Shown in pieces: positions 37,357 through 47,182 of a stretch of DNA of 64,000 bases. Both the position numbers and the translations under genes were made by a program. Location: NCBI RefSeq assembly GCF_009377175.1, contig NZ_VJZD01000002.1, positions 56,832-120,831 on the forward strand, written 5' to 3'. The notes beneath the pieces are model-generated. The model had not been told where the DNA came from and searched no databases. It saw only the letters and a program-made list of their open reading frames with translations. This DNA comes from Streptomyces adustus. GTDB taxonomy: Bacteria; Actinomycetota; Actinomycetes; Streptomycetales; Streptomycetaceae. Each line of letters begins with the position of its first letter. Position 1 is the stretch's first letter.

Positions 37357-38541
37357 TCAGCCCGGCAGCGCCACCCGGCGGAAGGTGATCGTCTCGTACG
37401 GCCCCGCCGCCCCCGTCTCGTACAGCACCCCGACCGTCCCGCGCCCCACCTGCACCAGGTCGGAGTACGCGGCCGGCCGGCCGGACAGCGTCGTCGCCCT
37501 GGTGAAGCTCGCGCCGCCGTCCGTGCTGCGCCACAGCGCCAGGGCCCGGCGGGCGGTCGGCACGGACGGGCCGGAGAACAGCAGCGGGACGTCGCGGCCC
37601 CACGGCTGGAGGACGCTGCCCTGGACCACCGGCACGTCGTTCAGCGTGGGCTGTACGGCGTAGGGCCGGGTCAGGGTCCGCGCGCCGTCCTCGGAGTAGC
37701 TGTCGAGGCGGTGGCCGACGCCGCCGCCGTTCTGGTTCCGGGCGTTGAAGTAGAGCCGTCCGTCGGGCAGCTGTGCGGCACCGGACTCGTTGGGGTGGTG
37801 CCCGCCGTCGGCGGAGTCGGCGACGAAGCCCAGCCGCCAGCTGTGCCCGCCGTCGTCGCTGTAGAGGGCGTGCGCGCCGTAGTACCTGGCCTCCCGGCCG
37901 GTGTCGGGCGACCCGGCGGGCGGGGCGACGGAGTGGTCGGCGGGGACGACCAGCCGGCCCGCGTGCGGTCCCCGGGTGAGGGCGAGGGCGTGGCCCGGCC
38001 CGGTCGCATACCAGCGCCAGCCCGCCGGCTTCACCTCGGCCGTGATGTCGCGCGGCGGTCCGAAGTGCCGGCCGTCGTCCCGGCTGCGCTGCACGAACAC
38101 CCGCCGGCCCCGCTCGGGCGGTACCTCGCCGCGCATGATCTGCGCCTCGGTCACCGCGCCGCCGTTGTACGACGTGACCAGCACGACCGTCCCCGTGCGC
38201 GGATCGACCACGGGCGCGGGGTTGCCCCGGGTGTCCCCGTTCCCCGCGGCGACCACGGTCGTCGGGCCCCAGGTGCAGCCGCCGTCGGCGGAGCGGCGCA
38301 GCACGACGTCGATGTCCCCGGTGTCGGCGGCGCCGTCGCGCCTGCCCTCGGCGAAGGCGAGCACCGTGCCCCGGCGGGTGACGACGGCGGCGGGGATGCG
38401 GTAGGTGGCGTAGCCGCCCTCGCCCGAGGCGTAGGGCACGGAGGAGGTGCAGCCGGTGGCGGCGGAGGCGCCCTGGGCGGTGACCGCCCAGGGGGTGAGG
38501 AGCACGGCGGCGGTCAGGAGGGTGCGGCTCAGCCGGGTCAT
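37357..38541 (-). CDS. Secreted exo-alpha-sialidase (GH33-like)
   Basis: 394 residues, ATG 38541 after AGGGAGAG. The signal peptide MTRLSRTLLTAAVLLTPWAV is followed by ALA-type cleavage near ASA. YRIPAAV is the (F/Y)RIP motif with the catalytic Arg. Asp boxes are SADGGCTW, SRDDGRHF, SDDGGHSW and STDGGASF. ENESGAAQLPDG-like text (PNESGAAQLPDG) carries the acid residue and VLYETG the late Tyr/Glu. It should release terminal sialic acids outside the cell, feeding the importer and aldolase on the opposite strand. Confidence 0.9.
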   Translation of the reverse strand: MTRLSRTLLTAAVLLTPWAVTAQGASAATGCTSSVPYASGEGGYATYRIPAAVVTRRGTVLAFAEGRRDGAADTGDIDVVLRRSADGGCTWGPTTVVAAGNGDTRGNPAPVVDPRTGTVVLVTSYNGGAVTEAQIMRGEVPPERGRRVFVQRSRDDGRHFGPPRDITAEVKPAGWRWYATGPGHALALTRGPHAGRLVVPADHSVAPPAGSPDTGREARYYGAHALYSDDGGHSWRLGFVADSADGGHHPNESGAAQLPDGRLYFNARNQNGGGVGHRLDSYSEDGARTLTRPYAVQPTLNDVPVVQGSVLQPWGRDVPLLFSGPSVPTARRALALWRSTDGGASFTRATTLSGRPAAYSDLVQVGRGTVGVLYETGAAGPYETITFRRVALPG

Positions 38542-38563
38542 CGCTCTCCCTGGTGCGGGTGCC

Positions 38564-38605
38564 GTCCCGCACGGGACGCCGACCGGTCCGCGTCCCGCTC
38601 GGGAC
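38564..38605. promoter_or_regulatory. Twin palindromes upstream of the sialidase gene
   Basis: GTCCCGCACGGGAC (38564-38577) and GTCCCGCTCGGGAC (38592-38605) are 14-bp palindromes on one face of the helix-plus (28-bp spacing), each followed by GCCGACC. They lie 23-64 bp upstream of the sialidase start and after the response-regulator stop. They look like a double operator. The regulator is unknown. Confidence 0.55.
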
Positions 38606-38621
38606 GCCGACCTGTTCTCCG

Positions 38622-39284
38622 TCACATCCTGCCCGGCGTGACCAGCCCCGACTCGTACGCCACGATGACCAGCTGGGCCCGGTCGCGTGCCCCCAGCTTC
38701 CCCATGATCCGGCTGACATGGGTCTTGGCGGTCAGCGGGCTCAGCCCCAGCGCCTCGGCGATCTCGGTGTTGTTCAGGCCGCGCCCGACCAGGGCGAGCA
38801 CCTCCCGCTCGCGGTCGGACAGGCACTCCGGTCCGCCGGTCGCCGGCGCCGAGGGGCTGCGCAGGAACCGCGCGATCAGCCGGGCGGTCGGCCCCGGGGA
38901 CAACAGCGCCTCCCCGGCGGCCACCGTGCGGATGGCGTCGAGGAGTTCGGCCGGCCGGGTGTCCTTCACCAGGAAGCCGGAGGCGCCGGCCCGCAGCGCC
39001 TCGACGATGTTCTCGTCGGTGTCGTAGGTGGTCAGGACCAGCACCCGTACGTCCGTCAGGTCCTCGTCGGCCGCGATCAGCCGGGTCGCCTCGATGCCGT
39101 CGAGGCCGGGCATGCGGATGTCCATCACGACCAGGTCGGCGCGCCGGGCGCGGGCCAGCTCCACGGCCTCCCGGCCGGTGCCCGCCTGTCCGACGACCTC
39201 CATGTCCCCGGCCGACTCGACGAGCATCGCGAACGCGGCCCGTACCAGGGTCTGGTCGTCGGCGAGCAGTACGCGGATGGTCAT
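38622..39284 (-). CDS. NarL/LuxR-type response regulator
   Basis: 220 residues. The receiver domain has ADDQ at the acid pocket, the phospho-acceptor Asp in VVMDIRMPG, and Lys in FLVKDT. The LuxR helix-turn-helix is LSDREREVLALVGRGLNNTE followed by LSPLTAKTHVSRIMGKLG. Its start overlaps the stop of the cognate kinase (ATGA). The regulon is unknown; the adjacent sialidase promoter is a possible target. Confidence 0.93.
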   Translation of the reverse strand: MTIRVLLADDQTLVRAAFAMLVESAGDMEVVGQAGTGREAVELARARRADLVVMDIRMPGLDGIEATRLIAADEDLTDVRVLVLTTYDTDENIVEALRAGASGFLVKDTRPAELLDAIRTVAAGEALLSPGPTARLIARFLRSPSAPATGGPECLSDREREVLALVGRGLNNTEIAEALGLSPLTAKTHVSRIMGKLGARDRAQLVIVAYESGLVTPGRM

Positions 39285-40546
39285 GCGGTCCCTCCCAGCG
39301 GCAGCAGTGCCGTCACCTCGAAGCCTCCCCCGGCGCCCGGTCCGGCCAGTACCGTCCCGCCGACGCTGCGGGCGCGTTCCCGCATCCCGACGAGCCCGAA
39401 GCCGGGGGCGCCGGGCCCGGCGCCCGCTCCGTCGTCGCTGACGCGCACCCGCAGGGCGCCCTCCGCGTCGTCCACGCTGACCCGAACGGTGAGGTCGTCC
39501 CGGCCGCCGTGCCGTACGGCGTTGGTCAGCGCCTCCTGCACGATCCGGTAGGCGGCGGCGCCGACCGCGGGCGGGGCCTCGCCGGCGGTGACGGCCAGTT
39601 CGACCCGCGCGCCCGCGAGCCGGGCCGCCTGCGCGAGGTCGGGCAGCCCGTGCAGGCCGGGCAGCGGTCCGCGCGCCTCGGGCGAGTCGTGTTCGCGCAG
39701 CACCTCCAGGGTCGTGCGCAGCTCGCCGCGTGCCGTGCGGCAGGTCTCGGCTATGTCGTCGAGGGCCTGCGCGACGGCCGCCCGGTCGAGCCGGTCGGGG
39801 TCGGCGGCCAGGACGTGTGCGGCCACCGAGGTCTGCACGCCGATCAGGGTGATGCTGTGCGCGAGCAGGTCGTGCAGGTCGCGGGCGATCCGCAGCCGCT
39901 CCTCCGCGACCCGTCTGCGGGCCTCCTCCTCGCGGGTGCGTTCGGCGCGCTCGGCGCGTTCGACTATCGCGGCCACGTACTGGCGGTAGTAGCGGACGTC
40001 GACGCCGAGGAAGAGCACCGCGATCACCCAGCCGGAGACCCGCAGCAGTTCGAGGGCCCGGTGGGTGTCGACCGTGAGCATGACGCTGACGGAGATGCCG
40101 AGGACGGCCAGACCGGTCAGTACGGTGCGCAGCGGGCGGCCGGTGACGGCGACGGTGTAGAGCGCGACGTACTCGGCCGCCGTCGGGGCCGCGTGGTTGT
40201 TGTCCAGGGCGTGGTAGGGCACGACCAGGGCCACCACCAGGGCCAGGACGAGCAGCGGGCGCCGCCGCCGCCACACCAGCGGCACGGCGACGGCGAGCAG
40301 CAGCGTCCAGCCGAGCGCGTCCGGGCGGCGCGCCGGGTCGGTGGTGAGCGCGACCGTCGCGGAGAACACGGCGGCGGCCGCCGCCAGCCACGCGTCGTTG
40401 CGGGTGGCGTGCGGGGCGGTCCGGGGGTCGCGGTTGACCACCGCCATGATCCGCTCGATACGGCGGGGCGGCGCCACGGCGACGGCCCGCGCGGACGGCA
40501 CGGACGGCACGGGCTGAGCGGGTTGCGCGGAATGGACGGGATGCAC
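39281..40546 (-). CDS. NarL-type sensor histidine kinase
   Basis: 421 residues with a GTG start after GGAAG. About five N-terminal helices (about 52-165) with short loops suggest intramembrane sensing. EERLRIARDLHDLLAHSITL contains the phospho-His (HisKA_3 family), and the ATPase part has EALTNAVRHG (N box) and VSDDGAG (G1). It phosphorylates the overlapping response regulator. The signal is unknown. ATG 40447 is an alternative start. Confidence 0.92.
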   Translation of the reverse strand: MHPVHSAQPAQPVPSVPSARAVAVAPPRRIERIMAVVNRDPRTAPHATRNDAWLAAAAAVFSATVALTTDPARRPDALGWTLLLAVAVPLVWRRRRPLLVLALVVALVVPYHALDNNHAAPTAAEYVALYTVAVTGRPLRTVLTGLAVLGISVSVMLTVDTHRALELLRVSGWVIAVLFLGVDVRYYRQYVAAIVERAERAERTREEEARRRVAEERLRIARDLHDLLAHSITLIGVQTSVAAHVLAADPDRLDRAAVAQALDDIAETCRTARGELRTTLEVLREHDSPEARGPLPGLHGLPDLAQAARLAGARVELAVTAGEAPPAVGAAAYRIVQEALTNAVRHGGRDDLTVRVSVDDAEGALRVRVSDDGAGAGPGAPGFGLVGMRERARSVGGTVLAGPGAGGGFEVTALLPLGGTA

Positions 40547-40566
40547 GGGTTCATCTTCCGGTAGGA

Positions 40567-40595
40567 GGGCGCCCCTCCGGCAGGGAGGGGCGCCC
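40567..40595 (-). terminator. Terminator hairpin between the MMPL gene and the kinase gene
   Basis: GGGCGCCCCTCC pairs with GGAGGGGCGCCC (12 bp, 5-nt loop), 5 nt after the MMPL stop on the - strand. Confidence 0.6.
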
Positions 40596-40600
40596 CGGGC

Positions 40601-42676
40601 TCACACGGGCTCCGGCTGCCGCTCGGGCCGTACCGGCTCGGGTGTCCGCGACAGCGGGCCCGGCCACCACACCTTCCGGCCCAGTGCCACGCTCGCGCTG
40701 GTCACCAGATAGGTCCGCACGAGGAAGGTGTCCAGCAGCACGCCGACCGCGATCACGAAGCCCAGCTCGACGAGCTGCACCAGCCCCATGTTGGTCAGCA
40801 CCGCGAAGGTCGCGGCGAGGACCAGGCCGGCCGAGGCGATCACCCCGCCCGTGGTGCGCAGCGCGGTCAGCGCGGCGGCGGCGGGTTCCGCGCCGCGCGT
40901 CGACTCCTCCCGCATCCGGTGCATGAGGAAGATGCCGTAGTCGACGCCGAGCGCCACCAGGAAGACGAAGGACAGCAGCCCGAGCCCCGGGTCCGTGCCG
41001 CCGAAGCCGAACAGCGGCCCGAACACCAGCCCGCCGATGCCGAGCGCCGCGCCCCACACCGCGACGACCGCGGCGACCAGCAGCAGCGGCGCGACGAGCG
41101 AGCGCAGCAGCAGGATCAGGATGAGCAGCACCGCGGCGAGGACGAGCGGTACGACGACCAGCCGGTCGCGGGCGTTGGTGTCGACGAGGTCGAGCTGCTG
41201 GGCGCTGGGGCCGCCGACGTAGGAGCCGGGCAGGGCGTGCCGCAGGTCCTCGATGGTCCGGGTCTCGGCCGCCGACTGGGGGGTGCCCTGCGCGGTGACG
41301 GAGATCTCGGTCCAGCCGTCCCCGGTGCGTCCCCGCTCGGCGTTGTCGACGCCGTGGACGTCGCGGACGGCGTCCAGGGTCGCGTCGGCGCGGCCTGCCG
41401 GGGTGATGACGGTGATCGGCTGGCTGGAGCGCTCGGGGAAGGCGCGGGCCAGGGTCTGGAGGGCGGCGACCGACTCGGGCCGGTCGACGAAGGCGTCCGA
41501 CTGCTTGAGCCCGCCGGGCAGGTTCAGCGCCCCCAGGGCGAGCGCGCCGAGCAGGACGGCACCACCGGCCAGCACGGCCAGGGGGCGCCGGCCCGCCGAG
41601 GTGCCCATCGCGGCGAACAGCGACCGGCGAGCCTTGGGCGTGCTGCCGTAGGCGGGCACCAGCGGCCAGAACACGCGGCGCCCGAGGAGCACCAGGAGCG
41701 CGGGCAGCAGCGTCAGCATCGCCACGAGCGCGCACAGCACGCCCACCGTGCCGAGCGGGCCCATGCCTCGGCTGCTGTTGAGGTCGGCGGCGAGCAGGCA
41801 CAGCAGTCCGGCGGCGACCGTCGCGGAGGAGGCGAGCACGGCGGGCCCGCAGCCGCGCAGGGCGGCCAGCATGGCGTCGTGGGGCCGCTCGTGGCGCCGT
41901 AGCTCCTCGCGGTAGCGGGAGACGAGCAGCAGCGCGTAGTCGGTGCCCGCGCCGAAGACGAGGATGGTCATGACGCCGGAGTTCTGTCCCGACACCGTCG
42001 TCCCGAAGGCCTGGTTGAGTCCGTAGGCGACTCCCGTGGACAGGAAGTCGGCGACGCCCGCGACGACGAGCGGCAGCAGCCACAGCACGGGGCTGCGGTA
42101 GATGAGGATCAGCAGCAGGGCCACGACGGCGACGGTCGTGTAGAGCAGCGGCCCGCCGAGCGAGGCGTAGACCCCGGCGGCGTCCGTGGCGAGCGCGCCC
42201 GGCCCGCCGACCTGGACGCTCAGCCCGTCCGCGCCGCGGGCGACCTCGCGCACGTCGTCGACGAGGGCGTCGCGCGCGTTCTCGTCGGTGCCGGGCTCGT
42301 TGCTGTCGACGGGGTACATCAGGGTGGTGCCGTCCGCGGAGGGCACGCCCCGCGGGGGCGCGGTCAGCGTGTGCCGTCCGGCGATCCGCTCGACCTGCTC
42401 CCCCGCGCGGGCCCGGTCGGCCGCGGTGAGTCCGCCGTCGCGGTGGTAGACCAGCACCAGTTCGGTGGTCTGGCCGCCCGGCAGCCGGTCCTGGATCCTG
42501 GCCACCCTGGTGGAGTCGGCGCTCGCGGGCAGGTAGTCGGTCACCCGGTTGTGCTGCACGTCGGCGAGTTTCGCCGCGAACGGTGCGACGGCCGCGAGCA
42601 GCCCGATCCACAGGGCGAGCACCGCCCAGGGCACGGCCCTCCGCCGTGTCCGCGTACTTGTCTCCCCAGCCCCCAT
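40601..42676 (-). CDS. MMPL-family RND transporter
   Basis: 691 residues, ATG after GGAGGGAG. Helix 1 at 15-36, a long external loop, a block of five helices (about 175-330), a second external loop and a second block (about 500-660): the duplicated MMPL plan. GVMTILVFGAGTDYALLLVSR and LGVDYGIFLMHRMREE contain the GxDY-type proton-relay motifs. The family exports lipids or lipophilic metabolites. It is alone on its strand and not linked to a biosynthetic cluster here. It lies upstream of the two-component system, but a terminator separates them. Confidence 0.92.
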   Translation of the reverse strand: MGAGETSTRTRRRAVPWAVLALWIGLLAAVAPFAAKLADVQHNRVTDYLPASADSTRVARIQDRLPGGQTTELVLVYHRDGGLTAADRARAGEQVERIAGRHTLTAPPRGVPSADGTTLMYPVDSNEPGTDENARDALVDDVREVARGADGLSVQVGGPGALATDAAGVYASLGGPLLYTTVAVVALLLILIYRSPVLWLLPLVVAGVADFLSTGVAYGLNQAFGTTVSGQNSGVMTILVFGAGTDYALLLVSRYREELRRHERPHDAMLAALRGCGPAVLASSATVAAGLLCLLAADLNSSRGMGPLGTVGVLCALVAMLTLLPALLVLLGRRVFWPLVPAYGSTPKARRSLFAAMGTSAGRRPLAVLAGGAVLLGALALGALNLPGGLKQSDAFVDRPESVAALQTLARAFPERSSQPITVITPAGRADATLDAVRDVHGVDNAERGRTGDGWTEISVTAQGTPQSAAETRTIEDLRHALPGSYVGGPSAQQLDLVDTNARDRLVVVPLVLAAVLLILILLLRSLVAPLLLVAAVVAVWGAALGIGGLVFGPLFGFGGTDPGLGLLSFVFLVALGVDYGIFLMHRMREESTRGAEPAAAALTALRTTGGVIASAGLVLAATFAVLTNMGLVQLVELGFVIAVGVLLDTFLVRTYLVTSASVALGRKVWWPGPLSRTPEPVRPERQPEPV

Positions 42677-42823
42677 GGAAAGGGCTCCCTCCGGTCCGGT
42701 CGTCTGTTGACGTCGTCCAGACTTCCGGGACGGGGAGCGGTTTTCGTCCGGCGTGGGAGCGAGCCGGGGCTTACTGCGGCGGGTGACCCGGGGCCGCCGT
42801 TACTCCCCCGGGAGTACGGCGTC

Positions 42824-43519
42824 CTACGACGGTGTCCTGGCCGCCGCCAGCAGACGGGTGACGTCGTCCGTGCAGATCGCCAGTGCCGCGCCCACGGTGA
42901 CCAGGACGTCCCGTTCGGCGGGGGTGTAGGGGCCGTCGGCCAGGGCGATGCGGGCGCCCTGGAGCAGGATCGATTCGCGGCCGACGGCGGCGAGGTGCGG
43001 GGTGAGCGGGTCCAGGGCCTCGTGCAGCTCTATGGCCAGGCCGGCCCCGCAGGGCGGGCCGAGGACGCGCCCGGTGTCCGCGGCCAGGGCCTCGACGAGG
43101 GCGCCGAGCTGGTCCCGGGTGCAGTCCTCGAAGCCGGCCGCGCGGACCGTGGCCGCGGCCGCCTCCAGGGACGCGGGGGCGCAGGTGCCGCCGGCGGCCA
43201 GGACGGCGAGGGCGACGGTGTGGACGGCGTCGCGGAGCATCGCGGAGAAGCGGGTGGTGGTCGGGTGGTCCAGGACGTCGGCGCCGAAGTGGCGTCGGCA
43301 GGCCGCGCACTCGACGACCGGTCCGGTCTCGCCGCGCGGCAGCACGGGCACGCCGAGCAGGGTGAAGCGCCGGCGGCCGGTCAGCCGCTGGTAGTTGCGG
43401 TCGCCTCCGCAGCCGGGACAGAAGAACTCGCCGTCGCCGACGGGTGTCCATGAGGTGCGGGTGCCCAGGATGCGCGCAAACCTGGTGGCACGGCCGTCTT
43501 GTCCCCGGACTGGCAGCAC
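42824..43519 (-). CDS. TerB-like protein with an N-terminal zinc ribbon
   Basis: 231 residues from GTG 43519, which has GGAGGTG upstream; the frame is open 19 codons further. CPGCGGDRNY and VVECAACRRHF give a two-pair zinc ribbon (about 34-77). The C-terminal helical half (AMLRDAVHTVALAVLAAGG, GPYTPAERDVLVTVG) resembles the tellurite-resistance TerB fold. Role unknown; it may sense metal or act in membrane-associated Ter complexes. It is the last gene before leuA. Confidence 0.7.
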   Translation of the reverse strand: MLPVRGQDGRATRFARILGTRTSWTPVGDGEFFCPGCGGDRNYQRLTGRRRFTLLGVPVLPRGETGPVVECAACRRHFGADVLDHPTTTRFSAMLRDAVHTVALAVLAAGGTCAPASLEAAAATVRAAGFEDCTRDQLGALVEALAADTGRVLGPPCGAGLAIELHEALDPLTPHLAAVGRESILLQGARIALADGPYTPAERDVLVTVGAALAICTDDVTRLLAAARTPS

Positions 43520-43646
43520 GTCGCACCTCCGTAACCCCGCGGCAACATCGCCGCGCTTGCGTGATGTTAGCCACATCGGTGAGGTCGCGTCAGTACCCCG
43601 TACGAGACCTGTCCGTGACCTCTCCGGTCGGATGGCCGGTACACGA

Positions 43647-43684
43647 CGGTGCCCCGACCGCCCGGGCGAGCGGTCGGGGCACCG
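43647..43684 (-). terminator. Terminator of leuA
   Basis: CGGTGCCCCGACCG pairs perfectly with CGGTCGGGGCACCG (14-15 bp), starting 22 nt after the leuA stop. Confidence 0.75.
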
Positions 43685-43706
43685 AAAGGCCTCGTCGGAG
43701 GCGGTG

Positions 43707-45512
<1,806 letters not shown>

Positions 45513-45560
45513 CTACAGGCCCTCGCCGCGGCAGCTAAGGAGAAGCAGCCCGAAACGCAT
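45513..45560 (-). CDS. leuA leader peptide
   Basis: ATG 45560 opens a 15-codon frame, MRFGLLLLSCRGEGL, ending in TAG at 45513. Four consecutive Leu codons (CTG CTT CTC CTT) and a final Leu just before the stop make it a leucine-sensing leader. TAGGCT (45576-45571) is a likely -10 only 10 nt upstream, so the mRNA may be nearly leaderless. Ribosome stalling at low Leu-tRNA would alter folding ahead of leuA. Leader control of leuA has been proposed in actinobacteria. The RNA structure was not computed here. Confidence 0.8.
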   Translation of the reverse strand: MRFGLLLLSCRGEGL

Positions 45561-45689
45561 GATGCTGCGCAGCCTAGCCGAGCCGCACCGATGGCGCGGG
45601 GGTGTTCCAGTATGCGGGACCGGATGGACGTAGGGAATGAAACGGACAAAAAGGTGTTCCATACCACTCCGTGACCAAGGCAAGGCCGT

Positions 45690-45739
45690 TTGTCCCTGTA
45701 TTTCACCAATCATGGTTGCGGGTAGTGACATAGGGACAA
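45690..45739. promoter_or_regulatory. Spaced inverted repeat upstream of the M4 protease
   Basis: TTGTCCCT (45690-45697) and AGGGACAA (45732-45739) are exact inverted copies 34 bp apart, just before the protease start. They could be two half-sites of a regulator in the promoter. Confidence 0.35.
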
Positions 45740-45760
45740 CACGGTGCGAAGGTGCCGGGC

Positions 45761-46825
45761 ATGACGACACACGGGGGCTCCGAGCCCGTCTTCTGCACGA
45801 TCGTCCCGCCGCACGTCCTCGACAAGCTCGCCCAGCACGAGGACCCCGCGCTCTCCGGTCCCGCCCGCCGCTCCCTGGAGCACGACGCCCTGGAGCGCAC
45901 CCGCCGCCGGCTGACCACCGTGGTGGGCGCCCCGGCCGTCGCCGCGCCGGCCGCGACCGGCAAGCCGCACCGCACCCTCTACGACGCCCGCCACCACACG
46001 GACCTGCCCGGCCACAAGGTCCGCGGCGAGGACGGCCGGGCCGTCAAGGACGCCACCGTCAACCGCGCCTACGCGGGTCTGGGCGCCACCTTCGAGCTGT
46101 ACCTCAGCGCCTACGGGCGCGACTCGATCGACGGCTCCGGCCTGCCGCTGGACGCGACCGTGCACTACGACCGGGACTACAACAACGCCTTCTGGAACGG
46201 CGAGCAGATGGTGTTCGGCGACGGGGACGGGGAGATCTTCCTCGACTTCACCCTCCCGGTGGACGTCATCGGCCACGAACTCACCCACGGCGTCACCCAG
46301 TACACCGCCAACCTCGCCTACTTCGACCAGTCGGGCGCCCTCAACGAGTCGCTGTCGGACGTCTTCGGCTCGCTCATCAAGCAGTACACGCTCGGCCAGA
46401 CCGCCGCAGAGGCCGACTGGCTGATCGGCGCGGGCCTGCTCGCCCCCCGCGTCACCGGCACCGCGCTGCGCTCGATGAAGGCGCCCGGCACCGCGTACGA
46501 CGACGACGTCCTCGGCAAGGACCCGCAGCCCGCGACGATGGACGGCTTCGTGCGCACCGGCCGCGACAACGGCGGCGTCCACATCAACTCCGGCATCCCC
46601 AACCACGCCTTCTACCTCGCCGCCACCGCCCTCGGCGGCCACGCCTGGGAGCGGGCCGGACAGATCTGGTACGACGTGCTGACCGGCGGCGAACTGAAGA
46701 AGGACGCGCTGTTCGCCGACTTCGCCACGCTCACCACGGCCGCGGCGCGGGCCCGCTACGGCGCGGGCGACGAACTCCAGGCCGTGCTGAAGGCCTGGGA
46801 ACAGGTCGGGGTGCGCACGCTCTGA
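45761..46825 (+). CDS. M4-family (protealysin-like) metalloprotease
   Basis: 354 residues from ATG 45761, with GAAGG 8 nt before; GTG 45752 is an alternative. VIGHELTHGVTQ carries the zinc ligands and catalytic Glu, GALNESLSDVFG the third ligand, and DNGGVHINSGIPNHAFYLA the transition-state His. The short propeptide (about 60 residues, FCTIVPPHVLDKL) is the protealysin type. There is no signal peptide, so the enzyme is probably cytosolic or released in an unusual way. An emfourin-type inhibitor gene follows. Confidence 0.92.
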   Translation: MTTHGGSEPVFCTIVPPHVLDKLAQHEDPALSGPARRSLEHDALERTRRRLTTVVGAPAVAAPAATGKPHRTLYDARHHTDLPGHKVRGEDGRAVKDATVNRAYAGLGATFELYLSAYGRDSIDGSGLPLDATVHYDRDYNNAFWNGEQMVFGDGDGEIFLDFTLPVDVIGHELTHGVTQYTANLAYFDQSGALNESLSDVFGSLIKQYTLGQTAAEADWLIGAGLLAPRVTGTALRSMKAPGTAYDDDVLGKDPQPATMDGFVRTGRDNGGVHINSGIPNHAFYLAATALGGHAWERAGQIWYDVLTGGELKKDALFADFATLTTAAARARYGAGDELQAVLKAWEQVGVRTL

Positions 46826-46846
46826 TTCCGTACTAGACACAGACCC

Positions 46847-47113
46847 ATGCGTATTCGGATCAGGCGCACGGGCGGGTTCGCGGGCATCGAACGGGTCGCC
46901 GAGGTGGACACCTCGGGGCGGCCCGACGCGCCCGAGTGGCATGCCCTGGCCGAGCAGGCACTGGCCGCGGGCCGGGGCAGGCCGACGAACGGGGTTCCGG
47001 ACGGCTTCCACTACGAGATCACGGTGGACGGCCGCACGGTGCACGCGGCCGACCCCGGGCTCACCGAGGAACAGCGCACGCTTGTCTCCCGGGTTCTGAA
47101 GGAGGGCGCCTAG
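46847..47113 (+). CDS. Emfourin-type protealysin inhibitor
   Basis: 88 residues, 21 bp after the protease gene. MRIRIRRTGGFAGIERVAEV and the DGFHYEITVDG strand fit the emfourin family, small beta-rich inhibitors encoded beside M4 proteases without export signals. It likely binds the protease in the cytosol and keeps it inactive. The call rests on both pattern and gene pairing. Confidence 0.8.
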   Translation: MRIRIRRTGGFAGIERVAEVDTSGRPDAPEWHALAEQALAAGRGRPTNGVPDGFHYEITVDGRTVHAADPGLTEEQRTLVSRVLKEGA

Positions 47114-47182
47114 GCCCTGTCCCGGCCGCGGTTCGCGCAGGACCGTTGACTTCGGTTACCGGCGGTACCGATGATCCGGCGC

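Noticed and set aside
40601..43519. MMPL transporter and TerB-like gene as part of a metabolite cluster
   Set aside because: No PKS, NRPS, terpene or RiPP biosynthetic genes are present in the window, so there is no support for a natural-product cluster.
47111..47125. TAGGCCCTGTCC resembling the MITE terminus
   Set aside because: It differs from the TAGGGCCTGTC end and has no inverted partner within a few hundred bases. The same string beside the MITE at 14782 is outside the element.
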